Source of the DNA: Microbacterium natoriense
Lineage (GTDB): Bacteria > Actinomycetota > Actinomycetes > Actinomycetales > Microbacteriaceae
Assembly (NCBI RefSeq): GCF_030816295.1
Contig: NZ_JAUSXV010000001.1
Coordinates: forward strand, 2,666,001-2,730,000
Direction of reading: 5' to 3'
DNA: 64,000 nucleotides
The translations under genes were made by a program, and so were the position numbers. Under the pieces are notes generated by a model that was given only the letters and a program-made list of their open reading frames with translations, had not been told where the DNA came from and made no database searches. Shown here piece after piece: positions 56,084 through 64,000 of this stretch. Within the stretch, counting starts at the first letter, position 1. Every line of letters begins with the position of its first letter.

Positions 56084-57670
56084 TCACGACGTCGGCTGAA
56101 GGTCCTCGTCGGCGATCCTGCCGGTCTCGATGATCCGCGAAGAGCGGATCGGGTGACCGGACGTCGAGAGGCACCGACCGGTCTTGAGATCCCACTTCCA
56201 GTCGTGCATGCTGCACGTCAGGACGCCGTCCTCGTCGACCTTGCCGGTCTTGGTGAGGTCGGCGCGCAGGTGCGGACAGCGACGCTGAACGATCCAGTCG
56301 CCGATCTCCGCGTCTTCGGTCTGGTCCGTCTGCTCCTGGTACCAGTTCTCGACGTACTCGATGCGGTCGACCGAGAGGCACTTGAGGAAGGTCGTGAGGA
56401 ACTCGTTGAACTTGCCGCTGCGGCCCACCTGGAACTGCATGGACAGGAAGATCGAGTTCGACCAGTCGATCTCGTGGTCGCGGATGTTGGTCGACACGAG
56501 GTCGGCGGGGATCGTGTACCAGTAGATGCACTCCTCGCCGGCGTACTCGCGGACTTTGGCGCGGGGGAAGTCGACGACCATGTCGAGATCGCCGATCCTG
56601 AAGCGGACGTTGCCGCCGACACCGAGACGGATCGTGCGCGACTTCTTCAGCAACGGCTCCCACCAGGTCTTGATGGAATCGAGCATCTCCGCGGGCGGGA
56701 TGACCTCGGCGCGCGTGGCCTCCTCGTCGCGGAGCTCCTGCTGACGGCTCGCCCGCTGCTCCTCGAGATAGTCCCACTTCTCGTCGAAGATGTGCTCGAT
56801 CTCGGCATCCGAGTACAGCGACTGCTGCGTGGTGACCTCGCCGCCGGCCACAGTCACCACAGTGCCGGGGATGAAGAGCCGCCCGTCGTACTGCGGCGCG
56901 AGCTCCTTCATATGCGCGAGGAACTGCTTCTGATCGGTGAAGATCGACTCGCCGTTGCGGCCCACGCCGTTGAAATCGAACAGGTCGTCTCGGAGGAACA
57001 TGGGCGGCCCCGCCATCGGGAAGACGTGCGCGGCATCGACCTTCTCGATGTAGTACATCGCGCGCTTGTTCTGCGCGTCGCGCTTGAGCTGTGCGAAGTT
57101 CTGCTTGGCGTCGAGCGGCAGGTCGTAGACCATCGGCCACCAGATGGCCCCGGACACCTGAGTGAAGTACGCGTCGGGCTTGCCGAAGTGCATGAGCCGG
57201 TCGAGATCGAGCGGGTGCGAGTCGTTCTGGTTCAGCACGGAACCGGTGCCGTCGTCGACGCTCAGCGACGAGTCTCCGATCGGCCCGTCGCTGGGCGCGC
57301 GCAGCGGCGTGATCATGAGCTTCAGCTCACCGCGCTGGATGATCTCACCAGCCGGGGCGTAGGTGATGTTCGTGTACCCGAGAGCACGGATGTCCTTCTC
57401 GAGATCGTCGGTCGGGTACTCCGGGAGCAGAACCTCGATGTCCTTGCGGATGTACTGCTCGAGCAGTCGCGGGTCGAAGTGATCGCGGTGCCGGTGCGAG
57501 ATGTAGAGGAAGTCGGCCTCGCGTCCGAACCTCTCCCAGTCGAGACCCCGGTTGTCGGGGAACGGGAACCAGGAGCCGAAGAAGGAGGGGCCGAGCACGG
57601 GGTCGCAGATGATGTTGCCACCGACCGTCTCGATGAACATTCCCGCGTGGCCGAGTCCCGTGATCCGCAT
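56084..57670 (-). CDS. MBL-fold protein with C-terminal Rieske 2Fe-2S domain
   Basis: 528 residues. The N-terminal metallo-beta-lactamase-like part (to about 270) has the metal motif SHRHRDHFDP (His59, His61, Asp63, His64), UlaG/CMP-Neu5Ac hydroxylase-like. The middle is an alpha/beta linker of about 180 residues. The C-terminus is a Rieske domain with C465-x-H467 (RCPHLRADL) and C486-x2-H489 (TCSMHDWKW). Such proteins may be oxygenases using the Rieske centre to feed a metal site. It sits between the pyr operon and the plus-strand lipoprotein gene, and no partner redox gene is adjacent. The substrate is unknown. Confidence 0.9.
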   Translation of the reverse strand: MRITGLGHAGMFIETVGGNIICDPVLGPSFFGSWFPFPDNRGLDWERFGREADFLYISHRHRDHFDPRLLEQYIRKDIEVLLPEYPTDDLEKDIRALGYTNITYAPAGEIIQRGELKLMITPLRAPSDGPIGDSSLSVDDGTGSVLNQNDSHPLDLDRLMHFGKPDAYFTQVSGAIWWPMVYDLPLDAKQNFAQLKRDAQNKRAMYYIEKVDAAHVFPMAGPPMFLRDDLFDFNGVGRNGESIFTDQKQFLAHMKELAPQYDGRLFIPGTVVTVAGGEVTTQQSLYSDAEIEHIFDEKWDYLEEQRASRQQELRDEEATRAEVIPPAEMLDSIKTWWEPLLKKSRTIRLGVGGNVRFRIGDLDMVVDFPRAKVREYAGEECIYWYTIPADLVSTNIRDHEIDWSNSIFLSMQFQVGRSGKFNEFLTTFLKCLSVDRIEYVENWYQEQTDQTEDAEIGDWIVQRRCPHLRADLTKTGKVDEDGVLTCSMHDWKWDLKTGRCLSTSGHPIRSSRIIETGRIADEDLQPTS

Positions 57671-57749
57671 TGCATTCCTCTCGAAGTGGACCCATCGAGT
57701 CTACCGGCGGCCTCCTGGGCACCACCGGAGACGGGCCGTGACTAACCTC

Positions 57750-57770
57750 GTTGCGCAGTCGTTACGCAAC
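57750..57770. repeat. Inverted repeat between the Rieske and DUF4349 genes
   Basis: GTTGCG at 57750-57755 and CGCAAC at 57765-57770 with a 9-base centre that contains a near-copy of the half-site (GTTA-CGCAAC). It lies in the 162-bp divergent gap and is a candidate operator for either gene. Confidence 0.4.
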
Positions 57771-57832
57771 CCTGACCGGTTCGTGACCGATCTCACGGCG
57801 TCCATGCGGACTTCGCCCCATAGCCTGCCCGC

Positions 57833-58750
57833 ATGAACATGACACGGAGGGTCCTCGCAGTACTCGTCCTCGTCTCGCTCGGCGCCTTCGGCCTCGCCGG
57901 CTGTGCGGCATCGTCCGGCGGCGGTTCGGTCCAGAACGCCGGGCAGGCTCCGGCGCAGGACGTCCCCGCCGAGGCCGATCCCGACGAGCCGGATACCGCG
58001 GTCGTGATCACGGGGCGCATCTCGATCGTCGCAGAGGATCCGATCGACGCCGCGGGTGCGGCGACGGTGATCGTGACGGATGCCGGCGGCCGCGTGAGCG
58101 CGCGCACGGAGCACGCAGCCGAAGACGGCAGCCAGGCATCCGCCGACCTCACCCTGCGCATCCCCGCCGACGCCCTCGAAGACGTGCGCAGCGAGCTCGC
58201 AAGCCTCGGCACAGTGAAGGAGACCACGTTGGACTCCGCAGAGGTGGGCGGCACGCAGCGGGACCTCGATGCCCGGATCACGACGCTCCGGGCATCGATC
58301 GCGCGCTACAACGAATGGCTGGGAACGGCCTCGGCGACCTCCGACCTCATCGAGCTGGAATCGGCGATCGCCGAACGGCAGACCGAGCTGGAGGGTCTGG
58401 AGGCACAGGCCCGCGCGCTCGATGACCAGGTCGCCATGTCCACGATCACGCTGAGCCTCATGTCGGAGTACGTGCCGGTGAAGACGGCGCCGGACGACTT
58501 CGGCGAGGCGCTGCTCGTCGGCTGGAACGGCTTCGTCGCTTTCTGGAGCGCTGTGCTGATCGCCCTCGGCGTGGCTCTTCCGTGGCTCGTGCTGTTCGCG
58601 GCGATCGCGGTCGGCGCCACGCTGCTGACGATCCGCGCCCGCAGGCGTCAGTCCATGCGGCTGCAGCCGCCGCAGCCGGTGCTCGACGCCGCCCTCTTCC
58701 CGGCGCCGGAGCAGATGCCGGCGCCGGAGCAGGTCACGGCGCCGCGCTAG
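57833..58750 (+). CDS. DUF4349-domain lipoprotein
   Basis: 305 residues. The lipoprotein signal has lipobox LAGC (Cys24). The DUF4349 domain follows at about 50-275: two beta-alpha units (VVITGRISIVAEDP, DAGGRVSARTEHA), a helical coiled-coil stretch (LDARITTLRASIARYNEWLG... ELEGLEAQARALDDQVAMSTI) and a C-terminal membrane helix at about 238-260. It is thus anchored at both ends of the external domain. Function is unknown; the fold suggests an envelope scaffold or stress-related protein. It is the only plus-strand gene between 25 and 63 kb, and its stop overlaps the SNF2 gene by four bases. Confidence 0.9.
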   Translation: MNMTRRVLAVLVLVSLGAFGLAGCAASSGGGSVQNAGQAPAQDVPAEADPDEPDTAVVITGRISIVAEDPIDAAGAATVIVTDAGGRVSARTEHAAEDGSQASADLTLRIPADALEDVRSELASLGTVKETTLDSAEVGGTQRDLDARITTLRASIARYNEWLGTASATSDLIELESAIAERQTELEGLEAQARALDDQVAMSTITLSLMSEYVPVKTAPDDFGEALLVGWNGFVAFWSAVLIALGVALPWLVLFAAIAVGATLLTIRARRRQSMRLQPPQPVLDAALFPAPEQMPAPEQVTAPR

Positions 58751-61700
58751 TCCTCGAACAAGCCGCGGATGTCTTCAGCAGTCAGGGACTGGGCGAACAG
58801 TTCGTCGTCATCCATCACCGCCGTGAACAAGCGCGCCTTGCGCTGCTGCAGCTCGAGCACCTTCTCCTCGATCGTGCCGGCCGAGATCATGCGGTAGACG
58901 AACACCTGGCTGGTCTGGCCGATGCGATGCGTCCTGTCGATCGCCTGAGCTTCTGCAGCAGGATTCCACCACGGGTCAAGCAGGAAGACGTAGTCGGCCT
59001 CGGTGAGGGTCAGCCCGAACCCTCCGGCCTTGAGGCTGATGAGGAACACCGGCTGCTCGCCCGCCTTGAAGCCGTCGATGACGTCCTGGCGGCGACGGGT
59101 CGAGCCGTCGAGATGCGCGTACGGGATGCCTGCCTCGTCGAGTCGCGCTGCAGCGAGATCGAGGAACGACGTGAATTGGCTGAACACCAGCGCCCTGTGC
59201 CCCTCCGCCTGCAGCTCCATCACGCGTTCGAGCAGCGTGTCGAGCTTGCTCGAGCCGATCTCCGCATCGTTCTCGTCGATGAGGCCGGGCGCCAGGCTCA
59301 GCATGCGCAGCAGCGTGAGCGAGCGGAACACGATGAACCGGTTCTTGTCGAGATCGTCGATGAGACCGAGAACCTTCTGCCGCTCCCGCTGCAGGACGAC
59401 GTCGTAGAGGGCGCGGTGCGCGGGGCTCAGCTCCACCTCGAGCAGCTGCTCCTGCTTGGGCGGCAGGTCGGCGGCCACGAGTTCTTTGGTGCGCCTGAGC
59501 ATGAGGGGGCGGATGCGGCGACGCAGCTGCGACAGCCGACGCTGGCGGTACTCGCCGCCCTCCTCGTTCTCGGGGACCTTGCCCTTCTCGATGGGCTGGG
59601 ATGTAGCGATCGCGGAACTTCCTGGCCGAGGGGAACAGTCCGGGGGCGGCGAGCTTCAGGAGCGACCACAGCTCGGAGAGGCTGTTCTCCATCGGCGTGC
59701 CGGTGACGGCATAGGTCACGTCGGCGCGGAACGTGGAGATCGCCCGATGCAGCTTCGTCTTCGGGTTCTTGACGAACTGCGCCTCGTCGAGGATGAGCCC
59801 CGCCCACTCGACCGTTCCGAACTCCTTCTCGTCGAGACGCGCCACGGTGTACGAGCTCACCACGATGTCGGCAGATGCCGCGGCATCCGCGAGTCGCCCG
59901 GACCTCTTGCCACTGGTGCTCTCGACGAGCACGACCCGCAGGCCGGGCGTGAACCGGGCCGATTCCGAGCGCCAAGTGCTGAGCACCGAGGTCGGCGCCA
60001 GCACGAGGAACGGCCGCTTCTCCCCCGCCTCACGCGTGTGCTGCACGAAGCTGAGCAGCTGCAGCGTCTTGCCGAGACCCATGTCGTCAGCGAGGATGCC
60101 GCCGAGCCGATGCCGCCACAGGAACGCGAGCCAGTCGAAGCCGGTCTTCTGATACGGCCGCAGGTCCGCGTGCAGTCCTCGTGGCAGCGTGGTCGGCGGA
60201 ACACCCGTCGCCTGGCGCAGCCCGTCTGCCATCGAGCGCCAGCTCACCGCCGATTCCGACTCGTCGGCGAGGTCTTCGAACTCCTCCCAGAGATCTGTCT
60301 GGTAGCGGCTGATGCGCGGGCCTGTCTCCCACTCGTCGAGCTCGCCCGCCTCGTCGATCAGCTCACGGAGACGGTCGAGAGCCGGATGCGTGAGCGAGAA
60401 GTAGCTGCCGTCGACGAGCAGCAGCTTCTTCTTGCCCTTGCTCAGCGCCGTGAACAGGGGGCCGAAGGGGATGTTGCGGCCGTCGATCGTGACGATGATT
60501 CCGAGGTCGAACCAGTCGGCGTCGGTGGACTCGAGGGTGGAGACCTTGACCTCCGGGTCGCCGGTGAGCTCGCGGTACTCCTTGCGTGTCCCGGTGGTCT
60601 CGACGACCACGCCCACCGCCTCGAAGGCGGGGACGACGTGCGCGACGAAGGCAGCGGCGTCGATGTCGTGGAACGATCCGGATGCTCGGAACCGCGTGGT
60701 GCTGTGATCCTGCCAGACCGCCTCGAGCTCCGCACGCTTCGCCGCTTCCGCATCCGCGTCGCGTACTGCGGCTCCCGTCCATTCGAAGGGGACGGTCCCG
60801 AAGCCCCGGTAGCTCCACCGGAAGGCGTAGCTGACCACGTCTCCGCGTTCGAAGGCGACCGTGAGCTGCGGCCGGGGTGCGGGGACGTCGGGAAGCTCGA
60901 CCGGGCCGTGAGTGCGCACCGGCACGCTCCTCGCGAGCAGCGGATACGCATCGGCCACGAAGGCCTTCTCATCGGCGGCGGGCACAGCGATCGCCTGTCG
61001 CGCCGAGAGCAGGGTGTGCACGGGCGCCGACAGGGCATGCTCGACGAGGGCGATCTCCATCGTGCTCCCGCGCAGGGTCGCCGCGTAGACGCCGCTGTCG
61101 CCCGACCGGATGAACCTCCGGCGCCGGCACGGCCCGACCGTCGATCGTGATCTCCGCCGAGATCGACAGAGCGCCGTCGTCGTCGCGGATGATGGTCGCC
61201 GTGATCTCCGCGGCGTCTGCCAGCCGCACCGAGGCGCTCTTGTGCGCGCTGATCAATGGGATGCCCAGAGCCGCGCCCGCTCGGAGATGCGCCCACAGCA
61301 GGGTCGATTCGATCTGGTCGAGCACGAGCCACTCGCCGGCATTGCCCGAGAGCAGCGAATCGCGCGAGATGCTCAGCAGGTCGCCGAACCATCGACTCTG
61401 CGCACGGCCGAACTTCGCCACATCCCGCCGCACCGTGTCCCACCCGGCGTGCCCCTGGATCCAGGCTCCGGTCTGCTGGCTGCGCATCAGCGGACGGATC
61501 GCGAGCTGCAGATCGCCGGTCGGCTTCGCGAGGTCGCGCGGGGTGGCGGGCCGCACCGCGCGAGGGGCCCAGTGATTGTCGCCCCTCGGCTCGCGATGGC
61601 GGAGCTCGACTCCGAGGCCGAGCGGCTGGAAATGCTCGGCGGATGTCGGCCCGGTGAGAGCACGCCATGAGGGTGCCGCGGGTGCGGGGGCCGGAAGCGC

Positions 61701-62042
61701 GGGCTCGGACGTGTGCGCCGTGGAGGCCACCCCGGCCTGCTGGTTGTACTCGTGCACGTTCGAGGCGAGCAGAGCGGCGACCACGTGCTTGCACGCCGAT
61801 CCCACCGGGCACGTGCACCGAGTCGAACGCACTCGTCTCTTGCCGCTCGACGAGATGAACGTGACCTCGCTCAGGTACTGCGCTCCCGCGCTGCCCTTGA
61901 CGTACGCCTCGAGCTCCTGCCGATCCTCATGCCAGATGAGATCGAGCACATTGCCTTCGCGGAAGTACGCGAGTCCGCGCGTGTACCCGCCCGCGTCGGT
62001 GATCTGCATCAGATCACGAAGATCTACATGTGGCGCGGGCAT
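58747..62042 (-). pseudogene. SNF2-type DEAD/DEAH helicase with SWIM finger, split by two frameshifts
   Basis: Three frames join into one protein of about 1097 residues. The N-terminal part (62042 to about 61115) holds the SWIM zinc motif CTCPVGSACKHVV. The middle part (about 61115 to 59600) holds the ATPase core: DDMGLGKTLQLL, APTSVLSTW, ILDEAQFVKN and VTGTPMENS. The C-terminal part (about 59600 to 58747) has MLRRTKELVAADLPPK, SQFTSFLDL, SLKAGGFGLTLTEADYV and QAIDRTHRIGQ. One extra base lies in the CC run at 61115-61116 and one in the GGG run at 59598-59600 (plus-strand view). Removing one base at each restores the family sequence exactly, for instance EFIRSGDSGVY and RDRYIQPIEKGK. These are recent loss-of-function mutations or sequencing errors. 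Confidence 0.9.
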
Positions 62043-62099
62043 GCCGATATCCTTCCCGCTGCATCCGACATCATCGGAGCGGTGCCGAACCAGGGATGA

Positions 62100-62510
62100 T
62101 CAGACGGCGCGTGCCACGCGGGCCAGCACGCCGTGCACGAAGGCTCCGGAATCGTCGGTCGAGAACTCCTTGGCGAGCTCGACCGCCTCATCGATCGCGA
62201 CAGCGGTCGGGACCTCGTCGTTGTAGAGGATCTCCCACACTCCGATGCGCAGCAGGGCGCGATCGACGGCAGGCATCCGCTCGAGCTTCCAATCGCGGCT
62301 GTGCGTCGTGATCTGCTCATCGACCTCGTCGCGGTGGTCGATGATCCCGTCGACGACCTCACGCGCGTACAGCCAGGAGGCCTCGCGGGCGGGCTCGCTG
62401 GCCGCCCGCTTCGCCTCGGCCGCGAGGGTCACCGACACATCGTCGCCGCGAACATCGGCGGAGAAGAGGATGTCGAGTGCGCGCTTGCGCGCCTTCGTCC
62501 GAGCGCCCAC
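62100..62510 (-). CDS. nusB: Transcription antitermination factor NusB
   Basis: 136 residues, all-helical. ARKRALDILFSADVRGDD, YAREVVDGIIDHRDEVDEQI, MPAVDRALLRIGVWEILYNDEVPTAVAIDEAVELAKEFS and the ending GAFVHGVLARVA are the full NusB fold. It binds boxA RNA with NusE (S10) in rRNA antitermination. It starts 3 bp after efp stops, so the two are one transcript. Confidence 0.97.
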   Translation of the reverse strand: MGARTKARKRALDILFSADVRGDDVSVTLAAEAKRAASEPAREASWLYAREVVDGIIDHRDEVDEQITTHSRDWKLERMPAVDRALLRIGVWEILYNDEVPTAVAIDEAVELAKEFSTDDSGAFVHGVLARVARAV

Positions 62511-62513
62511 GCC

Positions 62514-63074
62514 TTACTTCTCGCGACCGAGGTACTCGCCGGTGCGAGTGTCGACCTTGATCTTCGTCCCGGTCTCCACGAACAGGGGAACCTGCATCTC
62601 GTATCCGGTCTCGACGGTCGCCGGCTTGGTTCCGGCGGAAGAGCGGTCGCCCTGCAGGCCGGGCTCGGTGTAGGTCACCTCGAGGATGACGGATGCCGGC
62701 AGGTCGATGTACAGCGGGTTGCCGTTGTTCAGCGCGATCGTGACCTGCTGGTTCTCGAGCAGGAAGTTCTTCGCGTCGCCGACGGTGGCGGCTCCCACCG
62801 TGAGCTGGTCGTAGTCCGAGCTGTCCATGAACACGAAGCCGTCGCCGTCTGCGTACAGGTAGGTGAAGTCGCGGCGGTCGACACTCTCGATCTCGATCTT
62901 CGCGCCCGCGTTGTAGGTGCGGTCGACGACCTTGCCAGACACGACGTTCTTCAGCTTGGTCCGCACGAATGCGCCGCCCTTGCCGGGCTTGACGTGCTGG
63001 AACTCGATGACGTTCCAGAGCTGTCCGTCGATGCTGAGGACGACGCCGTTCTTGATGTCTGCGGTAGATGCCAT
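62514..63074 (-). CDS. efp: Translation elongation factor P
   Basis: 186 residues, three beta-barrel domains. It relieves ribosome stalling at polyproline. The tip loop [15 protein letters not shown] carries Lys32, the residue modified in other bacteria and possibly used unmodified in actinobacteria. The C-terminal [12 protein letters not shown] motif is standard. It is the first gene of efp-nusB, and several Pro-rich proteins in the window are potential clients. Confidence 0.98.
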   Translation of the reverse strand: MASTADIKNGVVLSIDGQLWNVIEFQHVKPGKGGAFVRTKLKNVVSGKVVDRTYNAGAKIEIESVDRRDFTYLYADGDGFVFMDSSDYDQLTVGAATVGDAKNFLLENQQVTIALNNGNPLYIDLPASVILEVTYTEPGLQGDRSSAGTKPATVETGYEMQVPLFVETGTKIKVDTRTGEYLGREK

Positions 63075-63125
63075 GCGCTGAGAGTTCCGTTCCTGAGTCT
63101 GCGGGCTCGGTGGAGCCGACAGTCG

Positions 63126-63131
63126 ATTCTA
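63126..63131 (-). promoter_or_regulatory. Candidate -10 box of efp
   Basis: TAGAAT on the minus strand, 52 bp before the efp start codon, differs from the consensus at one base. The -35 region (TGAGTC at 17-bp spacing) is poor. Confidence 0.4.
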
Positions 63132-63185
63132 CGGGATGAGCGGGACAGGACTCACAGGTATGACCGGTTCATGGCGAGCACGACC

Positions 63186-63539
63186 TCAGGAACGTCCCTC
63201 GTCGATCTCCGCGAGCAGGTCGCGGAGCGCCTTCTCGATCGATGCGTGGTCGTACTGCCCGGCTCGGCTCTCCCCCGAGATCACCGCACAGCGGTGCACC
63301 CGGCGAAAGTCGCCGTAGGGGAACTTGCACCGCCCCTTCGTGCCGGCCGTCTCCGCCGTGTCCTCGCCGAGGTGCCACTTGGCGAACTCGTCCATGCCGT
63401 GCTCGTCGATGAACGCGTTCTCGTCGTCGGTGCTGGGCGCGTGCTCGCTCCAGTCGTCTCTCTCGTCGCGCACGACGTTCCCGTCGCGGATCAGCCGGCG
63501 GGCCAGCTCGAGTGCTTCCTTGTTCAGTCGCACGCTCAT
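63186..63539 (-). CDS. Hypothetical protein
   Basis: 117 residues from ATG 63539, preceded by GGAGAGGAGG at a good distance; the frame extends to 63629 but without a site. Soluble, rich in Asp/Glu/Arg. It has a helical start (RLNKEALELARRLIRDGNVV), a middle part GMDEFAKWHLGEDTAETAGTKGRCKFPYGDFRRVHRCAVIS with two cysteines, and a helical end. Similar short proteins are widespread in actinobacteria with no assigned role, as far as I recall. It lies 111 bp upstream of efp on the same strand and is divergent from the gene at 63682. Confidence 0.75.
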   Translation of the reverse strand: MSVRLNKEALELARRLIRDGNVVRDERDDWSEHAPSTDDENAFIDEHGMDEFAKWHLGEDTAETAGTKGRCKFPYGDFRRVHRCAVISGESRAGQYDHASIEKALRDLLAEIDEGRS

Positions 63540-63628
63540 GCGCGCCTCCTCTCCGTCGCCGGGAGGCGTCGCGGCCGACGCACCGGCTGACAGAACGCTA
63601 GCCTCCGGAACTCGTGCGAGCGACCCCA

Positions 63629-63657
63629 TTGACGCCGCTCGACGAGCGGTTCATCCT
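63629..63657 (+). promoter_or_regulatory. Promoter with palindrome in its spacer
   Basis: TTGACG (63629-63634) and CATCCT (63652-63657) are 17 bp apart. The spacer contains the perfect inverted repeat CCGCTCG-a-CGAGCGG (63635-63649). The -10 is weak, so a regulator may be needed. It lies 25 bp before the ATG of the gene at 63682. Confidence 0.45.
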
Positions 63658-63681
63658 TGAGCCGTTCAAGGAGGTGCGTGC

Positions 63682-64000
63682 ATGTTCAGCAGGACATCTG
63701 CCCGGCGGAGAACCGGAGCCGCCCGCGCGCCGGATCCGACCATGGTCACCGATCAGCCCGCGCTGCGCACGTCGTCGGGCGCGATCTGGATCATCGTGGC
63801 GGCGCTGTTCACCGCGGTGAGCCTGGTGCCTCTCATCGCGATCGTGGCCGATGGCAGCAGCGCCGCCCCCGTGGCACTCGTCACCGCATCGCTCCTGGTC
63901 TCGGGACTCGTCGCGCTTGTGACCGTGCGTCTGACGGTGACCGAGCGATCGCCGCGCCTGCGTGCGCTCGCCGGGTGCTTTCTCGGCATGACGCTCGTCA
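63682..64000 (+). CDS. Membrane protein, 3' end outside window
   Basis: The frame opens at ATG 63682 after an almost ideal AAGGAGGT site and is still open at the window edge (106 codons seen). It has a basic N-terminus (MFSRTSARRRTGAARA), then hydrophobic segments at about residues 35-55 (AIWIIVAALFTAVSLVPLI), 60-80 and the start of another at about 97. The family is unknown, since too little is visible. Confidence 0.65.
   Translation, partial: MFSRTSARRRTGAARAPDPTMVTDQPALRTSSGAIWIIVAALFTAVSLVPLIAIVADGSSAAPVALVTASLLVSGLVALVTVRLTVTERSPRLRALAGCFLGMTLV

Noticed and set aside
1..64000. CRISPR array or toxin-antitoxin, restriction or other defence genes
   Set aside because: No regularly spaced direct repeats were noticed, and none of the annotated proteins carries a recognised defence domain. 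The SNF2 protein has a SWIM finger typical of the chromosomal housekeeping-type family, not of a defence operon.

Overview
The window is GC-rich, gene-dense actinobacterial DNA, most likely from Microbacteriaceae (Microbacterium or a close relative). The case rests on an ANTAR-type response regulator near polA, a PolA without proofreading residues, a PriA without an ATP-binding P-loop, a HisG-HisF-HisI / TIGR02234-type membrane protein / HGxxPAAW protein / TrpC-TrpB-TrpA / Lgt gene string, an actinobacterial integration-host-factor domain, and an efp-nusB-pyr-car-gmk-rpoZ-metK-priA-fmt-rsmB-rpe order. I see no rRNA, CRISPR array, insertion sequence or prophage. The only RNA gene found is one tRNA-Leu (CAA). 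No gene-free stretch exceeds about 225 bp.

Positions 1-25,200 are an accessory-flavoured region of small genes on both strands. It holds the 3' part of a UvrA-like ABC protein, lipoproteins and membrane proteins of unknown role, and a MarR regulator divergent from a second winged-helix protein across two matching operators. It also holds MOSC and nitroreductase proteins, six GNAT acetyltransferases (counting the one at 22.4 kb), and a TetR regulator facing a small membrane protein through a promoter flanked by two copies of one palindrome. Further along are two MFS transporters, an SGNH hydrolase translationally coupled to a SUMF1-fold protein, an LLM-type oxidoreductase, a DUF885 peptidase-like protein, polA, a hotdog thioesterase, the ANTAR response regulator, the tRNA and two alpha/beta hydrolases.

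Positions 25,200-63,100 are core metabolism, almost entirely on the minus strand. Read in the direction of transcription (right to left) the order is: efp-nusB; a SNF2 helicase broken by two single-base insertions; a plus-strand DUF4349 lipoprotein; an MBL-Rieske protein; pyrR-pyrB-pyrC-membrane protein-carA-carB-pyrF; gmk (fused to an mIHF domain); rpoZ; metK-priA-fmt-rsmB-rpe-hisE-hisG-hisF-hisI-membrane protein-HGxxPAAW-trpC-trpB-trpA-lgt; gltB-gltD; pyk. Most neighbours overlap by 1, 4 or 8 bases, so translation is probably coupled through long stretches. The pyr set makes UMP from carbamoyl phosphate and appears to be controlled by PyrR binding just upstream of its own start codon. Two genes that I expect in this order in related actinobacteria, coaBC (between rpoZ and metK) and trpE (after hisI), are absent.

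The strongest points for follow-up are the mIHF-guanylate kinase fusion, the PyrR leader site, the twice-frameshifted SNF2 gene, the paired-operator circuits at 3.8 kb and 9.4 kb, and the MBL-Rieske protein. I did not find a clear multi-gene system that I would call new.
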